Part shown: piece by piece, positions 7,948-16,684 of the stretch
Layout of the letters: each line of letters starts with the position of its first letter
Numbering within the stretch: position 1 is the first letter of the stretch
Assembly (NCBI GenBank): GCA_029945945.1
Contig: JAQSDM010000009.1
Span: 572,365-635,402 of the forward strand
DNA: 63,038 nucleotides
Origin: Algoriphagus sp.
GTDB taxonomy: Bacteria > Bacteroidota > Bacteroidia > Cytophagales > Cyclobacteriaceae
Direction: 5' to 3'
Notes under the pieces: generated by a model
Database searches by the model: none
The model's input: the letters and a program-made list of their open reading frames with translations, nothing else
Told to the model about the DNA's origin: nothing
Position numbers and translations under genes: made by a program

Positions 7948-8928
7948 ATGCTCCAAGACTCTTTCGGACGGATACATGATTACCTGAGAATATCTCTCAC
8001 TGATAATTGCAACTTCCGCTGCACGTATTGTATGCCGCAGGAAGAAATGCAGTGGATGCCTTCTTCGAAATTGATGAGTGCAGATGAGATTATTCAAATA
8101 GCCGAAGTTTTTGTCTCCCTTGGTGTAAAAAAGATCCGATTGACGGGTGGAGAACCCCTGGTCCGGAAGGAATTTGGGGAGATTCTGACGCGACTTTCCA
8201 AGTTTCCGGTTGAACTTACCCTCACCACAAATGGGATTTTGCTTGACAAGCATCTCGATTCTTTGAAATCAGCCGGAGTAAAATCAATCAACATCAGCCT
8301 TGATTCCCTCAATAAAGAGACTTTTAAAAATCTGACCAAGCGCGATCAGTTTGATCAGGTATGGAAGAATATTCTTTTGATGCTGGACCATGGCTTTAGA
8401 GTGAAAATCAATGCCGTTGCACTCCATGGCGTGATTGAAAAGGAAGTTTCTGACTTTATTCGGGTTACCGAAAAACTTCCCTTGCACGTCAGGTTTATTG
8501 AGTTTATGCCTTTCTCCGGAAATCACTGGAGCAGCAATCAGGTAGTGACGGCTACCGAACTTTTGAAAATTGTAACGGACGAATTTGAAGTGGTCAAGCT
8601 GGAAGATAAGCCTCACGCTACTGCCAAAAAATACAAAGCAGTGGGTCACGAAGGTACTTTTGCATTCATCACTACGATGAGTGAACATTTCTGCGGCGAC
8701 TGTAACCGAATGCGATTGACTGCAGATGGGAAGATGAAAAATTGCCTTTTTGGCAAAGAAGAGATGGACTTACTTGGCGCAATCCGAAAAGGAAATTCAA
8801 TCCTGCCGCTTATTCAAACCTCTCTTTCCCGTAAGCATGCCGCTTTGGGAGGTCAGTTTACTCCGGATTATCTGAAGGCCGATCCTGAGAAAATCGAAAA
8901 TCGGAGCATGATCAATATCGGTGGATAA
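7948..8928 (+). CDS. moaA: GTP 3',8-cyclase MoaA (molybdenum cofactor synthesis)
   Basis: A 326-residue radical SAM enzyme that, with MoaC, converts GTP to cyclic pyranopterin monophosphate in the first step of molybdenum cofactor synthesis. The N-terminal cluster motif is CNFRCTYCMP (about residues 21-30) and the SAM-binding region includes RLTGGEPLVRKE. The second [4Fe-4S] site is seen in HFCGDCNRMRLTADG and the later cysteine in MKNCLFG. Length matches the family. The usual C-terminal GG tail is present as IGG. First gene of the Moco operon; its stop overlaps the moeA start by one base. Confidence 0.97.
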   Translation: MLQDSFGRIHDYLRISLTDNCNFRCTYCMPQEEMQWMPSSKLMSADEIIQIAEVFVSLGVKKIRLTGGEPLVRKEFGEILTRLSKFPVELTLTTNGILLDKHLDSLKSAGVKSINISLDSLNKETFKNLTKRDQFDQVWKNILLMLDHGFRVKINAVALHGVIEKEVSDFIRVTEKLPLHVRFIEFMPFSGNHWSSNQVVTATELLKIVTDEFEVVKLEDKPHATAKKYKAVGHEGTFAFITTMSEHFCGDCNRMRLTADGKMKNCLFGKEEMDLLGAIRKGNSILPLIQTSLSRKHAALGGQFTPDYLKADPEKIENRSMINIGG

Positions 8929-10112
8929 TGTCACACATTCTTTCAGTCTCTGAAGCCAAAGCCCGACTTAAAAAAAGTATCCCAACCGGGCCATCTTTTT
9001 TTTGCAGCATTCATTTATCCAATGGCAGGATTTTGGCAAAAAACATCATTGCTCCAATGGATGTGCCTTCATTTGACAATTCTGCGATGGATGGTTTTGC
9101 TATTACCTGGGAAGATGCCGGTGAAACCAGAGAAGTTATTGGTGTGGTTGCAGCAGGAGAGAGTGAGTTGAAAAGCTTACAGAAAGGAGAAGCGGCAAGG
9201 ATTTTCACAGGTGCTCCAATTCCGCCCGGCGCTGATACGGTCATCCAACAAGAAAAAATAATCAGAACCGGAAACCAGATTCAATTTGATAGGAAAGATT
9301 TTAAGAAAGGAGTGAGTGTTCGGCTTCGAGGCACTCAATGCAAAGTAGGAGATGAAATTCTGAAAGCCGGATCACATATCAATCCCGGAACGATTGCGCT
9401 TTTGGCTTCTCTCGGAATAGCGGAAGTTGAAGTTTATGATCTTCCAAAAGTTGCACTGATAGTAACTGGAAATGAACTTCGGGAAGTTGGGCAGCAGTTA
9501 AATCCAGGTCAAATTTATAATTCAAGCGGCCCAGCTCTTGAGGCTTATCTCGCGGATTTAGGTGTGAAGGAGGTTCAAATCTTTCATGCTGAAGATGATT
9601 TTGAGAAAGTAATTTTAACCATTCGGGAAGCACTGAAGGTTTCTGATTTCTTATTGCTTACAGGTGGTATTTCGGTAGGAGATTTTGATTTTGTAAAAGA
9701 TGGTTTGAGTGAAAATGATGTTGAGGAGATCTTTTATAAAATAAGTCAGCGACCAGGAAAACCGCTTTTTGCAGGAAAAAAAGGAGAAAAAACGATCTTT
9801 GCTTTGCCTGGAAATCCTGCCTCGGTTCTTACTTGCTTTGTGAATTATGTGAAGCCTTCTATTCTTCAGTGGGCTGGTCATTCAGATCACTGGAAACCTC
9901 CTCAGGTTTTGGCTTTGGCAGAATCATTCACCAAATCAGTCAATCTTACGCTGTTTTTGAAAGCCAAAATTGAGAATGGGCAGGTTCAAATTCTTCCGGG
10001 TCAGGAATCATTCAATTTGCTTTCTTTTGGTCAGGCGGATGGGTTGGCGGAAATACCAATTGAATCTGAGTTTCTGGAAGCAGGAACGCTGGTTTCATTT
10101 TATTCGTGGTAA
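8928..10112 (+). CDS. moeA: Molybdopterin molybdenumtransferase MoeA
   Basis: A 394-residue cytoplasmic enzyme that inserts molybdate into adenylated molybdopterin. Landmarks are VPSFDNSAMDGFA (about residues 44-56), GAPIPPGADTVI, the MPT-binding-domain segment LTGGISVGDFDFVK and FALPGNPASVLTC. The C-terminal domain IV is present. It overlaps moaA by one base. The next gene starts 62 bases later, so this is still probably one transcript. Confidence 0.97.
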   Translation: MSHILSVSEAKARLKKSIPTGPSFFCSIHLSNGRILAKNIIAPMDVPSFDNSAMDGFAITWEDAGETREVIGVVAAGESELKSLQKGEAARIFTGAPIPPGADTVIQQEKIIRTGNQIQFDRKDFKKGVSVRLRGTQCKVGDEILKAGSHINPGTIALLASLGIAEVEVYDLPKVALIVTGNELREVGQQLNPGQIYNSSGPALEAYLADLGVKEVQIFHAEDDFEKVILTIREALKVSDFLLLTGGISVGDFDFVKDGLSENDVEEIFYKISQRPGKPLFAGKKGEKTIFALPGNPASVLTCFVNYVKPSILQWAGHSDHWKPPQVLALAESFTKSVNLTLFLKAKIENGQVQILPGQESFNLLSFGQADGLAEIPIESEFLEAGTLVSFYSW

Positions 10113-10174
10113 TAAAAGCAGATCGCTCAGATTACTGTTTCAATATCAAGTTTACGGGCATAGAGGATTGAATT

Positions 10175-11350
10175 TTGAAATACATCACCAGAGCTGTTTG
10201 GATTTTATCAATCGTTAGTTTATTGACTGACACGGCAAGTGAGATGCTGTATCCGATCATGCCTATTTACCTGAAGACAATAGGTTTTTCAATTGTGATA
10301 ATAGGGATTCTTGAAGGTGTAGCCGAAGCAACTGCCGGGCTTAGCAAAGGATATTTTGGCAAACTTTCTGATCTATCGGGAAGAAGAGTGCCTTTTGTTC
10401 AAATTGGTTATGCGTTCAGCAGTATTTCTAAACCAATGATGGCAATTTTTACCTTTCCGCTTTGGATATTCTTAGCTCGAACAATTGACCGTTTGGGAAA
10501 AGGCATCAGGACAGGAGCAAGGGACGCCATTCTTTCGGACGAAGCAACGCCAAAGACAAAAGGAAAAGTTTTTGGTTTTCACCGATCTATGGACACACTG
10601 GGAGCGGTTCTGGGTCCTTCCTTAGCTTTACTTTACTTGTACTTTTATCCAGAAGATTATAAGACACTTTTTTTTATTGCTTTTATCCCGGGTTTGCTGG
10701 CAGTTTTTACAACATTTTTTCTAAAAGAAAAAAGGAAACCTGAACCAAAGGCCAGAGTATCAACTCCTTTTTTCTCATTCCTGAAGTATTGGAAATTAAG
10801 CCCGCCGGCCTATCGGAAATTAGTAATCGGACTACTTTTATTTACGCTTTTTAATAGTTCGGATGTTTTTCTTTTACTGAAAGCAAAAGAATCCGGACTT
10901 GACGATACCATGGTTATTGGAGTATATATCTTTTACAATCTCATTTACGCCTTATTCGCTTTTCCTATCGGAATGCTTGCTGACAAAATTGGATTGAAAA
11001 CAGTATTCATCATTGGGCTGGGTTTGTTTGCGACGGTCTATTTTGGGATGTCGGTTAACGATAATCTTTATGTCTTTTTTGGATTATTCTTCCTTTATGG
11101 CGTTTATGCTTCTGCAACAGAAGGAATATCCAAAGCCTGGATTTCAAATATCACTGACAAAAAAGATACAGCAACCGCGATCGGTACCTTTTCGGGTTTG
11201 CAAAGCATTTGTACTTTGTTTGCAAGTTCGCTGACAGGACTTATTTGGTTTCAATTTGGAGCTGCAGCTGCTTTTGTTTTGACAGCCACTGTTACTTTAT
11301 TTGTGATGATCTACTTCTTTACAATTCCTAAACCAACAACGAGCATTTAA
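10175..11350 (+). CDS. MFS transporter inside the molybdenum cofactor operon
   Basis: A 391-residue major facilitator protein with about twelve membrane helices. It starts at TTG, with AGAGGA seven bases upstream. Motif-A-like loops read GYFGKLSDLSGRRV in the first half and GMLADKIGLKT in the second. The segment DRLGKGIRTGARDAILSD after helix 4 is typical of a broad MFS subgroup often annotated only as MFS transporter. Its place between moeA and moaD suggests a role tied to molybdoenzyme metabolism, for example anion or sulfur-compound transport, but the substrate cannot be read from sequence. Confidence 0.85.
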   Translation: MKYITRAVWILSIVSLLTDTASEMLYPIMPIYLKTIGFSIVIIGILEGVAEATAGLSKGYFGKLSDLSGRRVPFVQIGYAFSSISKPMMAIFTFPLWIFLARTIDRLGKGIRTGARDAILSDEATPKTKGKVFGFHRSMDTLGAVLGPSLALLYLYFYPEDYKTLFFIAFIPGLLAVFTTFFLKEKRKPEPKARVSTPFFSFLKYWKLSPPAYRKLVIGLLLFTLFNSSDVFLLLKAKESGLDDTMVIGVYIFYNLIYALFAFPIGMLADKIGLKTVFIIGLGLFATVYFGMSVNDNLYVFFGLFFLYGVYASATEGISKAWISNITDKKDTATAIGTFSGLQSICTLFASSLTGLIWFQFGAAAAFVLTATVTLFVMIYFFTIPKPTTSI

Positions 11351-11360
11351 TAAAGTCAAT

Positions 11361-12101
11361 ATGTGGGGAGAGGAATCGATCTATTTACTTTTCATTTTGA
11401 TGCCATTTGCGTCATTTCTTTACGCTTCAGTTGGTCATGGCGGTGCCAGCAGCTATTTGATGTTTTTGGCAATCTTCGGTTTTGCACCTGAGGAGATCCG
11501 TCCTACGGCTTTGATTTTGAACATGATGGTTTCTCTGGTGGCTTTTTTGAACTATCGAAAAGTCACTGTTTTTCCTCTGACGTTATTCCTTTCCCTGATC
11601 ATATTTTCTGTTCCTGCGGCGTATTTTGGAGGTAAAATCTTACTGGACGCGGAAATTTATAAGAAGATACTTGGCTTCCTTTTGCTGTTTCCGGTTTTGA
11701 AGTTTGCCGGAGTATTTCCTGTGGCTTCCGGAGAAAAGATAAACCGATCCTGGTGGATGGGGCCTGTTTTGGGGTTAATGATAGGCTTTATTTCCGGCTT
11801 GATCGGAATAGGAGGAGGAATCATCCTTTCGCCTATCATTCTGATGCTGGGTTGGGCAGATGTGAAAGAGACTGCAGCTTTGAGTGCTTTATTCATTTTT
11901 CTGAACTCAGTTGCCGGGTTTTTCGGAGCCAATTCACTTCAGGTTGAGATTTCGCCGGAATTGTGGATGCTGATGCCGCTGACAGTGATTGGAGGAATTT
12001 TGGGTGCTTATTTGGGAGCTCAGAAGTTCAGCCCCAAGACGCTGAAATACGTTTTGGCTTTTGTACTCTTGTTTGCTTCAGTTAAATTGATTTTATCTTG
12101 A
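11361..12101 (+). CDS. TauE/SafE family sulfite/organosulfonate exporter-like membrane protein
   Basis: A 246-residue membrane protein with about eight hydrophobic segments. The pair of conserved loops, SVGHGGASSYL near the N-terminus and SGLIGIGGGIILSPI in the middle, mark the two homologous halves of TauE/SafE (formerly DUF81) permeases. Members export sulfite, sulfoacetate and similar anions. It begins 10 bases after the MFS gene and overlaps the upstream extension of the moaD frame. Its presence in a Moco operon is suggestive because sulfite oxidase and several other Moco enzymes handle sulfur anions, but no such enzyme is in the window. Confidence 0.85.
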   Translation: MWGEESIYLLFILMPFASFLYASVGHGGASSYLMFLAIFGFAPEEIRPTALILNMMVSLVAFLNYRKVTVFPLTLFLSLIIFSVPAAYFGGKILLDAEIYKKILGFLLLFPVLKFAGVFPVASGEKINRSWWMGPVLGLMIGFISGLIGIGGGIILSPIILMLGWADVKETAALSALFIFLNSVAGFFGANSLQVEISPELWMLMPLTVIGGILGAYLGAQKFSPKTLKYVLAFVLLFASVKLILS

Positions 12102-12136
12102 CAAGAACAAACCTTTCAGGGTTTGTAAAAAGGAAA

Positions 12137-12385
12137 ATGGAAACGAAAGAACAGAAAATATCGGTTAGGGCATTTGGGATGATAGCGGAGAAAATCGGCT
12201 CAGCTCAGATTCAACTTATCGGAATTTCAACCATCGATGAGCTTCGGGAATCATTGTTTGATCAGTTTCCTGATTTGAAAAACATGAAATTCAGTATTGC
12301 TATCAACAAGCAGCTTGCTTCAGGAAATGCACCGATTCCTGCAGATAGTGAAATTGCCTTATTACCGCCTTTCTCGGGAGGTTAA
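12137..12385 (+). CDS. moaD: Molybdopterin synthase small subunit MoaD
   Basis: An 82-residue ubiquitin-fold sulfur carrier ending in the required Gly-Gly (LLPPFSGG), whose C-terminal thiocarboxylate donates sulfur to cyclic pyranopterin. I chose the ATG at 12137, preceded by AAAAAGGA, rather than the earlier in-frame TTG at 12098, which would add 13 residues and overlap the tauE-like gene. It is followed six bases later by its activating enzyme MoeB and then by the large subunit MoaE, a logical order. Confidence 0.93.
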   Translation: METKEQKISVRAFGMIAEKIGSAQIQLIGISTIDELRESLFDQFPDLKNMKFSIAINKQLASGNAPIPADSEIALLPPFSGG

Positions 12386-12391
12386 TCACCT

Positions 12392-13492
12392 ATGGATCGC
12401 TTCGAAAGACAACATATCCTTTCCGGTTTTGGAATAGAATCCCAGCAAAAGCTTCAAAATGCCAAAGTTTTATGCATTGGGGCAGGTGGATTGGGTTGCC
12501 CGATTTTATTGTATTTGGCGGCGGCTGGAGTGGGGAAAATCGGGATTATGGATGGAGATGTCATTTCATTATCCAATTTAAACCGGCAGGTGCTTTTCGG
12601 TGAAAATGATTTGGGAAAACCCAAAGCAAGCGTTGCAGCTGATTATCTTCGAAATAAGTACTCAGATTTAGAAATTGTAGAGATTCCGGAGTTTATCACG
12701 ACCGCAAATGCGCTGGAAATCATGTCGGATTTTGATCTGATTATTGATGGAACAGACAATTTTTCCACCCGATATTTGGTAAATGACGGGTGTTTCCTTC
12801 TGAAAAAGCCCTTGGTTTTCGGAGCAATTTATGAGCACGAAGGACAGATTTTGGTCTTCAATTCTGCAAAAGCAGGAGGGACCAATTACCGGGATTTATA
12901 CCCAAATCCACCGGCTGCCACTGAGATTCCCAATTGCAACGAGACGGGCGTTTTGGGAGTTTTACCGGGAATGATTGGAGTAATGATGGCCACTGAAGTT
13001 ATCAAAGTCCTGACTGGTTATGCAGAATCACTTGAAAATAAAATACTGTTTTTCAACAGTTTAAATTACCAGACCTATACAATTGATTTCAATTCAAATC
13101 CTGAATTGAAAAAGCTGATCCCTGATACTTTTGAGGCATTCCGGGCAAAGGATTATTCCCTTTCCTGCGAAACAATCCCGAGTGTGGATTGGGATTTTGC
13201 GCTCAGCCAACAAAATTCTGACAGCATTATAGTAGACATTCGGGAAGCTTCCGAAATGCCAAAATTGGAAAGGGAAGAAGTTTTGTATTTACCCATGTCT
13301 AAGCTTTTAAAAGAATCCAAAAGCTTGCTGGCGGCAGGTGAAGTTTACCTTTTCTGCCAAAGTGGAATCAGAAGTCTGAAAGCAGTGACCGAACTTCAAA
13401 AAGTATTACCTGGCAAAAGTATCTATTCAATCAAAGGCGGAATTGCCGCCTTTCTTTCAAAACAAGAAGAATCCAATACGTATGGAAACTAA
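12392..13492 (+). CDS. moeB: MoaD-adenylating enzyme MoeB with C-terminal rhodanese domain
   Basis: A 366-residue E1-like enzyme that adenylates the MoaD C-terminus. The Rossmann/ATP site reads GAGGLGCPILLYLAAAGVG, followed by DGDVISLSNLNRQ and IDGTDNFSTRYL. Residues about 270-360 form a rhodanese domain with an active-site loop, CQSGIRS, that could supply the sulfur. The zinc-binding CxxC pairs of E. coli MoeB are missing: the CYRC position reads NYRDLYPNPP and no later CxxC is present. The fused rhodanese resembles eukaryotic MOCS3. It overlaps moaE by 11 bases. Confidence 0.93.
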   Translation: MDRFERQHILSGFGIESQQKLQNAKVLCIGAGGLGCPILLYLAAAGVGKIGIMDGDVISLSNLNRQVLFGENDLGKPKASVAADYLRNKYSDLEIVEIPEFITTANALEIMSDFDLIIDGTDNFSTRYLVNDGCFLLKKPLVFGAIYEHEGQILVFNSAKAGGTNYRDLYPNPPAATEIPNCNETGVLGVLPGMIGVMMATEVIKVLTGYAESLENKILFFNSLNYQTYTIDFNSNPELKKLIPDTFEAFRAKDYSLSCETIPSVDWDFALSQQNSDSIIVDIREASEMPKLEREEVLYLPMSKLLKESKSLLAAGEVYLFCQSGIRSLKAVTELQKVLPGKSIYSIKGGIAAFLSKQEESNTYGN

Positions 13493-13928
13493 GCGAACAC
13501 CCAAAAATATATTTGTGCAAGGCGCGATTTCGCCCGATTCGATTGCCAAGTCCATCGCCAATCACAGTACGAAAACTGATATAGGAGGGCATAGCATTTT
13601 CCTCGGACAAGTCAGATCGGATGAAAAGCCAGAGGGAAAAGTGATTGCAATCGACTATTCGGCATATGAGGAAATGGCATTGGAAAAGGCTTTTGAGATC
13701 CGTGAGGCCATCTTTGCAAAGTACCCACTATCATGCATGCATATTTATCATAGCCTTGGAGAAGTAAAAGCCGGGGAGATTTGCTTGTTTGTTTTCACTT
13801 CGTCCAAACACAGAAAAGCGGCAATGGATGCCTGTGACGAACTCGTTGAGCGAATAAAGGCTGAATTGCCGGTTTGGGGAAAAGAGATTCTGGACAGCGA
13901 AAATCATGTCTGGAAAGTAAATACCTGA
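13482..13928 (+). CDS. moaE: Molybdopterin synthase large subunit MoaE
   Basis: A 148-residue catalytic subunit that, with MoaD, adds two sulfurs to cyclic pyranopterin monophosphate. Visible family features are GGHSIFLGQVRSDEK, AIDYSAYEEMA, the basic segment SSKHRKAAMDACDELVERIK and AELPVWGKEIL with the active-site lysines. The ATG at 13482, with AAGAAGA upstream, is preferred over a TTG at 13443 that lies deep in moeB. Translation is probably coupled to moeB through the 11-base overlap. Confidence 0.95.
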   Translation: METKRTPKNIFVQGAISPDSIAKSIANHSTKTDIGGHSIFLGQVRSDEKPEGKVIAIDYSAYEEMALEKAFEIREAIFAKYPLSCMHIYHSLGEVKAGEICLFVFTSSKHRKAAMDACDELVERIKAELPVWGKEILDSENHVWKVNT

Positions 13929-13971
13929 TCTACGTAAGCATCCATATTTCCATTATTTTGAAACCCATCCC

Positions 13972-14880
13972 ATGATTGATATTACCGCAAAAAGCACCAC
14001 ACTTCGAAAAGCGATAGCTCAGGCTATTCTAAAAGTCAGCAGCCCTGAGACAATCGCCGCTGTCGTGAACCGAACTGTACCAAAAGGAGATGTGCTGGAA
14101 ATGGCTAAAACCGCCGGACTTTTTGCGGCGAAGAGAACCTCCGATATGATTCCGGATTGTCATCCATTACCAATCGAATTCACCGGAATCAGTTATGAAA
14201 TAGGAGAGATGGAGATTACGATTTTGGCAGAAATCCATACCATCTATAAAACAGGTGTGGAAGTGGAAGCCATGCATACAGCTTCTGTTGTGGCTTTGAC
14301 GATGTACGATATGCTCAAGCCGATCGACAAAGGAATCAGTATTGAGAAAATAAGTTTGGTGGAAAAGAAAGGAGGAAAATCTGACTTTAAAAAAGATCAG
14401 GAAGTCTCTCTTAAAGCTGCTGTGATAGTTTGCTCAGATTCCATTTCCGCAGGAAAAAATGAAGACAAGGCTGGCAAAACTATCATCGAAAAACTCAAAG
14501 GCTGGAAAATTGATGTCCCTGTTTATAAAGTAATTCCTGATGAAATTTCTATAATCAGAAGTACAGCTCAAGCGCTCGTCGGAGAAGGAATTGACCTTTT
14601 GATTTTTACGGGTGGTACTGGACTTTCACCTCGGGATGTTACTCCTGAGGCATTGTTGCCAATATTGGAGAGACAAATCCCGGGAATTGAAGAAGCGATC
14701 CGAGCATATGGACAGCAGCGAACTCCATACGCGATGCTTTCCAGAAGTGTGGCGGGATTGATTGGAAATACGTTGGTTTTAGGTTTGCCTGGCTCAACGA
14801 GAGGAGCAGCTGAATCGATGGATGCAATCTTTCCGGCAGCCCTTCACATTTTTAAAGTCATGGAAGGTTTTAGGCACTGA
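13972..14880 (+). CDS. moaC/mogA: Bifunctional MoaC-MogA/MoaB fusion
   Basis: A 302-residue fusion. Residues 1-145 are cyclic pyranopterin monophosphate synthase MoaC (TVPKGDVLEMAKTAGLFAAK, IPDCHPLPI, VEVEAMHTASVVALTMYDM). Residues about 150-302 are a MogA/MoaB molybdopterin adenylyltransferase (CSDSISAGKNEDKAG, LIFTGGTGLSPRDVTPEA, LVLGLPGSTRGAAE). One polypeptide thus covers an early and a late step of the pathway, while MoaA and MoeA, encoded first in the operon, supply the matching reactions. Last gene of the Moco operon. No mobA or fdhD is seen here. Confidence 0.96.
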   Translation: MIDITAKSTTLRKAIAQAILKVSSPETIAAVVNRTVPKGDVLEMAKTAGLFAAKRTSDMIPDCHPLPIEFTGISYEIGEMEITILAEIHTIYKTGVEVEAMHTASVVALTMYDMLKPIDKGISIEKISLVEKKGGKSDFKKDQEVSLKAAVIVCSDSISAGKNEDKAGKTIIEKLKGWKIDVPVYKVIPDEISIIRSTAQALVGEGIDLLIFTGGTGLSPRDVTPEALLPILERQIPGIEEAIRAYGQQRTPYAMLSRSVAGLIGNTLVLGLPGSTRGAAESMDAIFPAALHIFKVMEGFRH

Positions 14881-14902
14881 AAAGGATGGTAGCGAAATAA
14901 AC

Positions 14903-15556
14903 TCACTGGGTTTTTCGAGAAAATTCTTGTTGCCATTTTTCGAGAAATTCTAGCGCTTCTTCGTCGGTTAGGTTGTAGAAATCTTCATACCCCTGCGATA
15001 CTGCATGATAATCATATGGTGTTTCCAGAATAACCACATCGTCTACTTTTTCTTCTAAAATCTCGAGCATTTCATAACCTGAAATGGGGGCAGCCACCAC
15101 GATTTTTCCTGCTTTTTGATTTTGACAGAGCATGATGGTGGCAAATAGTGTTGCTCCCGTAGCGATGCCATCATCCACAATTATGACAGTTCTTCCTTCG
15201 ATTTTTGGAAGCGGAAGGCCACCTCTTAGTTTTTGGATCCTACGATGGATTTCCTGTTTTTGCTTCTCGATGACCTCATTTCTTGCTTCTTCGGAGAGGT
15301 TTACAGTGGCCATTTTTGAAAGATACATGCTACCATCTTCTGCAAGGGCTCCAAATGCAAACTCAGGGTCCATAGGATATCCCAGTTTTCGGGTTACGAT
15401 CAGAGTCATTTCTGCATTCAGGTATTTGGCCACATAATAGGCTGTTTCTACACCTCCTCTTGGAATACCAATTACAAGAGGATTTTGATTTTTATACTTT
15501 TCTAATGCAACGGCCAATTGTTCGCCGGCATCCCTTCTGTCTCTAAAAGCTGCCAT
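14903..15556 (-). CDS. Phosphoribosyltransferase-like protein
   Basis: A 217-residue cytoplasmic PRTase-fold protein. The diphosphoribosyl binding loop is VIIVDDGIATGATLFA (about residues 116-131), the hallmark of the family, and IPRGGVETAYYVAKYL is the N-terminal PPi loop. The N-terminal FRDRRDAGEQLA is typical of the subgroup that in many bacteria is fused or adjacent to a dienelactone-hydrolase-like protein, as it is here. The nucleobase or other acceptor is unknown. It converges with the Moco operon; I see no convincing terminator in the 22-base gap. Confidence 0.85.
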   Translation of the reverse strand: MAAFRDRRDAGEQLAVALEKYKNQNPLVIGIPRGGVETAYYVAKYLNAEMTLIVTRKLGYPMDPEFAFGALAEDGSMYLSKMATVNLSEEARNEVIEKQKQEIHRRIQKLRGGLPLPKIEGRTVIIVDDGIATGATLFATIMLCQNQKAGKIVVAAPISGYEMLEILEEKVDDVVILETPYDYHAVSQGYEDFYNLTDEEALEFLEKWQQEFSRKTQ

Positions 15557-15616
15557 ATCAATTAAATCAAAGGTGAATTTTGGGTTTCCAATTTCTTTCT
15601 AAAGTGAACTGGAAAA

Positions 15617-16273
15617 TCAGAAGACAGGATGGCTTTGGGTTTTTGGTTTAAGATTCTGATTAAACCAATCCAACGACAATTCCGCAACTTGTTCCAGCGT
15701 GCCGGGTTCCTCGAATAAGTGAGTGGCCCCCTCAACTATTTTCAGACTCTTTTTCTCACTGATCTCCTCCAGGGCTTGTTTGTTGAGATTCAAAACATCA
15801 AAATCAAGTTCTCCGACGATTAAAAGAGTGGGGGCTTTTACATTTTCCAAATACCCTGAAGCCATATCCGGTCTGCCACCACGTGACACTACTGCCTTGA
15901 TTTTATTTTGAAGTTTTGAAGCTGCGATCAGAGCCGAAGCAGCACCTGTACTTGCTCCAAAATACCCAAGGGGAAGATTTTTTAATTCCGGTAATTTCAG
16001 CAGGTATCTGGTGACTTCCTCGAGTCGCCTGGACAATAATTCAATGTCAAACCGCCGTTCGTAATCCTGATCTTCTTCTTGCGTGAGAAGGTCAAACAAA
16101 AAAGTCCCAAAACCATTTTTATTGAGAAATTGAGACACAAGCCTGTTTCTGGGGCTGAATCTGCTGCTGCCGCTTCCATGGGAAAATATGATCAGACCTG
16201 AGGGATTCTCGGGCATAGTAAGTTCACCCTCCAGAACAACCTCTCCGACCTTTATCTTAAGTGAATCATTCAT
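15617..16273 (-). CDS. Alpha/beta hydrolase (dienelactone hydrolase-like)
   Basis: A 218-residue hydrolase. The nucleophile elbow is GASTG within YFGASTGAASALIAA (about residue 105). The likely acid is in VGELDFDVLN and the catalytic His in GATHLFEEPGT, in the usual order. FSHGSGSSRFSPRNR near residue 30 supplies the oxyanion region. It lies 60 bases upstream of the phosphoribosyltransferase gene on the same strand; elsewhere the two are known as one fused polypeptide, which supports a joint role. Substrate unknown. Confidence 0.85.
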   Translation of the reverse strand: MNDSLKIKVGEVVLEGELTMPENPSGLIIFSHGSGSSRFSPRNRLVSQFLNKNGFGTFLFDLLTQEEDQDYERRFDIELLSRRLEEVTRYLLKLPELKNLPLGYFGASTGAASALIAASKLQNKIKAVVSRGGRPDMASGYLENVKAPTLLIVGELDFDVLNLNKQALEEISEKKSLKIVEGATHLFEEPGTLEQVAELSLDWFNQNLKPKTQSHPVF

Positions 16274-16684
16274 TTTTTCTAAAAATTTAAGTGGTTAAAC
16301 AATAGAAAATCAAAAGCTTGATCGTTAGATAAATTTAAGAAATTGATAGTCAAAAATTCCATGATCGTAGTTTTTCCACAACATGATAAAAAGCATGGAT
16401 TCTGAAGTATGTAAAACTGTTGAGGGGATTTTATTTTCGAAGTATCCAGAAAAATATTGACGTGTTCAATTGCCGGATTCCCAATTCGTGCATTTTTGGT
16501 TTTAAATGAAACCAAACTTTAGGGAGAAAGACCTATTCCATAAAATAATAGGTTACTCACAAACTGCCTTTCTACCACGCCTGTATTATTTTTTGGCTTA
16601 CAGGCGAGATAAACCTATTTTTAATCAACTTAGAGGAGTATTTAAGTAAGAGTATAAATCCATAAACTTTAACCAAGAGAACAT
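16274..16684. promoter_or_regulatory. Divergent intergenic region with several hairpins upstream of tldD
   Basis: About 410 bases, no convincing gene. Three inverted repeats are visible. TTTGGTTT 16495-16502 pairs with AAACCAAA 16509-16516. ACCTATT 16531-16537 pairs with AATAGGT 16547-16553. CGCCTGTA 16578-16585 pairs with TACAGGCG 16599-16606. In addition AATAGGTT 16547-16554 can pair with AACCTATT 16612-16619, enclosing the third hairpin and excluding the second. This looks like a structured leader or a cluster of operators. Confidence 0.5.

Noticed and set aside
16279..16515. A 78-codon minus-strand open frame upstream of the alpha/beta hydrolase
   Set aside because: It has no recognisable domain or ribosome site, and it lies in a hairpin-containing divergent promoter region; most likely chance.
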